Shown here: positions 4,697 to 7,415 of the stretch, piece by piece
How positions within the stretch are numbered: the stretch's first letter is position 1
How the letters are laid out: each line of letters begins with the position of its first letter
Assembly (NCBI GenBank): GCA_027069385.1
Contig: JALXER010000096.1
Location: 1-7,415 of the forward strand
Direction of reading: 5' to 3'
Source of the DNA: Paracoccaceae bacterium
Lineage (GTDB): Bacteria > Pseudomonadota > Alphaproteobacteria > Rhodobacterales > Rhodobacteraceae
DNA: 7,415 bases
Notes under the pieces: generated by a model
Told to the model about the DNA's origin: nothing
Databases searched by the model: none
What the model saw: the letters and a program-made list of their open reading frames with translations, nothing else
Translations under genes and position numbers: made by a program

Positions 4697-5848
4697 ATGG
4701 ATTTTGCCCTTTCCGACGAACAACAGATGATATTCAATATGGCCTTCGATTTTGGCCAGACCGAAATCGCGCCCCATGCCCGCGAATGGGAAGCGGCGGG
4801 GACCATTCCCAAGGCGCTGTGGCCGCAAATTGCCGAGTTGGGTTTTGGCGGGCTGTATGTCAGCGAGGCTTATGGCGGTTCGGGCTTGACGCGGCTTGAC
4901 GCAACGCTGGTTTTCGAGGCGCTGGCCATGGCAGACCCCGCCGTGGGGTCGTTCCTGTCGATCCACAATATGTGCGGCGGCATGATCGACAAGTTCGGGT
5001 CAGAGGAAAGCAAATCCCACTGGCTGCCCGACATGTGCACCATGAAAACCGTGTTTTCCTATGCGCTGACCGAACCGGGCAGCGGCTCGGACGCGTCGGC
5101 CCTGCGCACCAAGGCTGACAAATCCGGCGGCAGCTATACGCTGAACGGCACCAAGGCGTTTATCTCGGGCGGGGGCTATTCCGACGCCTATCTGGTTATG
5201 GCCCGCACCGGCGAGGACGGCCCAAAGGGCATTTCCAGCATCATTGTTCCCGACGGCACTGACGGCCTGTCCTTTGGCGCGCTCGAACAGAAAATGGGCT
5301 GGAAGGCCCAGCCCACGGCGCAGGTGCAGTTTGACGATTGCACGGTTCCGGCCGACAATCTGGTGGGCGAGGAAGGCCGCGGGTTTTCCTATGCCATGGC
5401 GGGCTTGGATGGCGGGCGGTTGAATATATCTGCCAGTGCGCTGGGGGGCGCGCAGGCAGCGCTGAATATCGCGCTTGGCTATATGGGCGAGCGCAAGGCC
5501 TTTGGCAAAACCCTCGACCAATTCCAGGCCCTGCAATTCCGTGTGGCGGATATGGAGATCGAACTCCAAGCCGCGCGTACCTTCCTGCGCCAAGCCGCGT
5601 GGAAGCTCGACACAGGCGCGCCCGACGCCAGCAAATTCTGCGCCATGGCCAAGCGTTTTGTCACCGATACGGCGTTCACCGTCGCCAATGACGCGCTGCA
5701 AATGCTGGGCGGCTATGGCTATCTGGCCGATTACGGCATCGAAAAAATCGTGCGAGACCTGCGGGTGCATCAGATCCTTGAGGGCACCAACGAGATCATG
5801 CGCCTGATCACGGCGCGGGCGTTGCTGGCGGAGCGGGATCGGGGGTAA
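4697..5848 (+). CDS. Acyl-CoA dehydrogenase, probably isobutyryl-CoA dehydrogenase
   Basis: A 383-aa FAD enzyme that desaturates a short branched acyl-CoA; from context the substrate is probably isobutyryl-CoA, giving methacrylyl-CoA and passing electrons to electron-transfer flavoprotein. It has the three-part family layout: N-terminal helical domain (1-117), beta domain with the flavin/substrate segment YALTEPGSGSDA (122-133), and C-terminal helical domain. GLDGGRLNIS at 237-246, MLGGYGYL at 336-343 and HQILEGTNEIMR at 358-369 are hallmarks; Glu362 is in the position of the catalytic base of short/medium-chain enzymes. The start is fixed by AGGA 8 nt upstream and by the typical LSDEQQM N-terminus. 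It overlaps the next gene by one base (TAATG). Activity on 2-methylbutyryl- or isovaleryl-CoA cannot be excluded from sequence, but mmsB and the hydrolase nearby favour valine. Confidence 0.92.
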   Translation: MDFALSDEQQMIFNMAFDFGQTEIAPHAREWEAAGTIPKALWPQIAELGFGGLYVSEAYGGSGLTRLDATLVFEALAMADPAVGSFLSIHNMCGGMIDKFGSEESKSHWLPDMCTMKTVFSYALTEPGSGSDASALRTKADKSGGSYTLNGTKAFISGGGYSDAYLVMARTGEDGPKGISSIIVPDGTDGLSFGALEQKMGWKAQPTAQVQFDDCTVPADNLVGEEGRGFSYAMAGLDGGRLNISASALGGAQAALNIALGYMGERKAFGKTLDQFQALQFRVADMEIELQAARTFLRQAAWKLDTGAPDASKFCAMAKRFVTDTAFTVANDALQMLGGYGYLADYGIEKIVRDLRVHQILEGTNEIMRLITARALLAERDRG

Positions 5849-6207
5849 TGAAACGACTTTGGCTTGAAACAAAGACAAGGTACTGGCGCCATATTCGTTG
5901 GGTGATAGCGACAACATTGGAAATGCCGATACTCTATGGCTTTTTGGTAATGACAGTCCTTCCATGGGCATTAGTACCCTATACCATTTACGGGATGATC
6001 CTATTCACCATTCTAAAATTACTAAGCTTGGATACCAGTAGCACATTTGCGTCAATTCTACTATTTGTCCCCGGAGGAGTAATGCTTATCATTTCTTTCC
6101 ATCCACTTTCAGGGATATGGCGAAGACGTGGTTGGTTAAACAGAGAAAAAGCGTTAGTTCGCCTAGAAGTCGCTCAAGCCAAATTGAAAGCCCTCACCGA
6201 TGCCTGA
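5848..6207 (+). CDS. AT-rich multi-span membrane protein of unknown function
   Basis: I do not recognise this 119-aa protein. It has a basic N-terminus (KRLWLETKTRYWRHIR), hydrophobic stretches at about 27-58 (perhaps two spans with VPYT between) and 66-84, then a basic, helical C-terminal tail (WRRRGWLNREKALVR...) that looks cytoplasmic. Its ATG overlaps the acyl-CoA dehydrogenase stop as TAATG, and its end overlaps the hydrolase gene by 8 nt, so it is translationally coupled on both sides. GC is about 43% by hand count over 5881-6180, against about 62% in a counted stretch of the dehydrogenase, with many TTA, CTA and ATA codons. That suggests separate ancestry or relaxed selection, yet the frame is intact. 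No ribosome binding site beyond a G-rich stretch just upstream is visible. Confidence 0.75.
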   Translation: MKRLWLETKTRYWRHIRWVIATTLEMPILYGFLVMTVLPWALVPYTIYGMILFTILKLLSLDTSSTFASILLFVPGGVMLIISFHPLSGIWRRRGWLNREKALVRLEVAQAKLKALTDA

Positions 6208-7225
6208 CATTCACATCCGCAAAACCGGCAAAGCGGGCCGTATTACGCTCAACCGCGCGTCGGCGCTGAATGCGCTAAGCTATGACATGGCGCTGGCCAT
6301 AGAGGCGGCGCTGGATGCTTGGGCGACTGATCCCGCCGTTGAACTGGTCATCATCGACGCGGCAGGCGACAAAGCCTTTTGCGCGGGGGGCGACATTCAG
6401 GAAATGTATGACACCGCCAAGGCGGGGGATTTTGAATATGGCCGAAAATTCTGGCGCGATGAATACCGGATGAATGCCAAGCTGTTCAACTTTCCCAAGC
6501 CCTATGTCGCCTTTATGCAAGGATTCACCATGGGCGGCGGGGTTGGCATATCGTGTCACGGTTCGCACCGGATTGTCTGCGAGACAAGCCAAATCGCCAT
6601 GCCGGAATGCGGCATTGGCTTGGTGCCCGATGTTGGCGGCTCTTTGCTGCTGGCCCGCGCGCCGGGGCGGCTGGGCGAATATCTGGGCACCACCGGCACG
6701 CGCATGGATGCGGGCGATGCGATCTATGCCGGGTTTGCCGACTATTTTATTCCGCGCGCCGACTGGCCCGCGCTGATTGCGCAGTTGGAGCAAGGCGGGG
6801 ATCCTTCGCTGATCGATACCGCCTGCCATGCCGCCCCGCACAGTAAACTGGCCGAGCAACAGCCGTTCATCGACGCCAATTTCGCCGGTGCCACCGTAGC
6901 CGATATCCTGCGCGGGTTCAAAGGGACGGCGCAGGAACAGGCCGCCGAAAAGACGCTGCGGCGCAACTGCCCGCTGTCGGTTGAATGCACCTTGCAACTG
7001 GTGCGCCGCGTGCGCGGGCCCGACACCATCGAACATGCGCTTGGCATGGAATACCGCTTTACCTATCGTTCGGCCTCGGAGGGGGATTTTGTCGAGGGTA
7101 TCCGCGCCGCAATCATCGACAAGGACCGGAACCCGCGCTGGAACCCCGCCACCCTTGACGACATGACCCCCATGAAAACCGCCAAAATGCTGATGCCGCT
7201 CGGGGCAGAGGCGCTCAAACTATAA
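6200..7225 (+). CDS. 3-hydroxyisobutyryl-CoA hydrolase (crotonase family)
   Basis: A 341-aa crotonase-fold protein that probably hydrolyses 3-hydroxyisobutyryl-CoA to free 3-hydroxyisobutyrate. Its length and C-terminal third exceed those of enoyl-CoA hydratases (about 260 aa) and fit the hydrolase branch. It shows CAGGDI (61-66) and MGGGVGIS (111-118), which form the oxyanion hole, and MPECGIGLVPDVGGS (134-148). Glu136 and Asp144 keep the 8-residue spacing of the active-site Glu169/Asp177 of the human enzyme (from memory). The C-terminal DFVEGIRAAIIDKDRNPRW block (297-315) is typical of this branch. The start overlaps the preceding membrane-protein gene by 8 nt with only a weak GAAAG upstream, so it probably depends on coupled translation. 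mmsB follows 10 bp later, acting on its product. A plain enoyl-CoA hydratase label is the weaker alternative. Confidence 0.9.
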   Translation: MPDIHIRKTGKAGRITLNRASALNALSYDMALAIEAALDAWATDPAVELVIIDAAGDKAFCAGGDIQEMYDTAKAGDFEYGRKFWRDEYRMNAKLFNFPKPYVAFMQGFTMGGGVGISCHGSHRIVCETSQIAMPECGIGLVPDVGGSLLLARAPGRLGEYLGTTGTRMDAGDAIYAGFADYFIPRADWPALIAQLEQGGDPSLIDTACHAAPHSKLAEQQPFIDANFAGATVADILRGFKGTAQEQAAEKTLRRNCPLSVECTLQLVRRVRGPDTIEHALGMEYRFTYRSASEGDFVEGIRAAIIDKDRNPRWNPATLDDMTPMKTAKMLMPLGAEALKL

Positions 7226-7235
7226 AGGAAATGCC

Positions 7236-7415
7236 ATGAAAATTGGATTTATCGGTCTTGGAAATATGGGCGCGCATATGGCGCGCAATCTGGCCAGCGC
7301 CGGCCATCAGGTGCGCGGCTTTGACGTGGCAGGCGTGCAGGTTGACGGGGTTGAACCGGCTGACAGCAGCGCCGATGCGGCCAGCGGCGCCGATGTGCTG
7401 ATCACCATGCTGCCC
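7236..7415 (+). CDS. mmsB: 3-hydroxyisobutyrate dehydrogenase, 5' part
   Basis: The first 60 codons of a gene cut by the right edge. The N-terminus MKIGFIGLGNMGAHMARNL carries the GLGNMG dinucleotide-binding motif (residues 7-12) of the beta-hydroxyacid dehydrogenase family, and ADVLITMLP (52-60) is the usual end of the fourth Rossmann strand. The enzyme would oxidise 3-hydroxyisobutyrate to methylmalonate semialdehyde with NAD+, linking the upstream hydrolase to MmsA. AAAGGAA (7224-7230) precedes the ATG at 7236; an earlier ATG at 7231 is followed by a stop after one codon. The substrate-binding and catalytic lysine regions are outside the window, so the substrate is inferred from the operon. 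Confidence 0.9.
   Translation, partial: MKIGFIGLGNMGAHMARNLASAGHQVRGFDVAGVQVDGVEPADSSADAASGADVLITMLP

Noticed and set aside
5000..5971. Long open frame on the minus strand opposite the acyl-CoA dehydrogenase (323 codons)
   Set aside because: Another antisense frame in GC-rich coding DNA; the composition is unlike a real protein and it runs across the junction with the next gene.
7231..7239. ATG at 7231 as the mmsB start
   Set aside because: It is followed by one codon and then TGA; the real start is the ATG at 7236 in another frame with AAAGGAA upstream.
1..7415. CRISPR array, tRNA or rRNA genes, IS element, prophage or toxin-antitoxin pair
   Set aside because: No spaced direct repeats, cloverleaf, rRNA-like stretch, transposase or phage protein was seen on either strand.

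Overview
The window looks like chromosomal DNA of a Rhodobacterales (roseobacter-type) alphaproteobacterium. The pointers are moderately high GC (about 60% in most genes), the alphaproteobacterial character of the CoaD and valine-catabolism proteins, and GC-rich palindromic intergenic repeats of a kind I associate with that order. The assignment is from memory of protein and repeat style, not from a search.

Layout. Positions 1-240 hold no confident gene but are rich in hairpins. Two minus-strand genes follow: coaD (241-735) for coenzyme A synthesis and a two-CBS-domain protein (795-1232). Divergent from them on the plus strand is mmsA (1408-2907, methylmalonate-semialdehyde dehydrogenase), closed by a perfect 25-bp inverted repeat and a rho-independent terminator. 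Next is a convergent pair: a Crp/Fnr-family regulator (3048-3701, +) and a truncated haemoglobin with an export signal (3736-4185, -), separated by a shared hairpin. The 275-bp region upstream of the globin gene carries a perfect TGTGA-N6-TCACA operator and two other inverted repeats. From 4461 to the right edge runs a tightly packed plus-strand operon: a 76-aa membrane protein, an acyl-CoA dehydrogenase, an AT-rich 119-aa membrane protein, a 3-hydroxyisobutyryl-CoA hydrolase-type protein, and the first 60 codons of mmsB.

How the genes work together. The acyl-CoA dehydrogenase, hydrolase, MmsB and MmsA cover most of distal valine degradation: isobutyryl-CoA to methacrylyl-CoA, then (after hydration by an enzyme not in this window) 3-hydroxyisobutyryl-CoA to 3-hydroxyisobutyrate, methylmalonate semialdehyde and propionyl-CoA. 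The Crp/Fnr-globin pair sits between mmsA and the rest of the pathway as a separate unit, probably concerned with diatomic gas or redox chemistry.

Most worth a second look: the possible self-contained regulator, operator and exported-globin unit; a globin pocket that appears to lack the usual Tyr B10 and Gln E11; and the low-GC membrane-protein gene fitted into the valine operon with overlaps at both ends.
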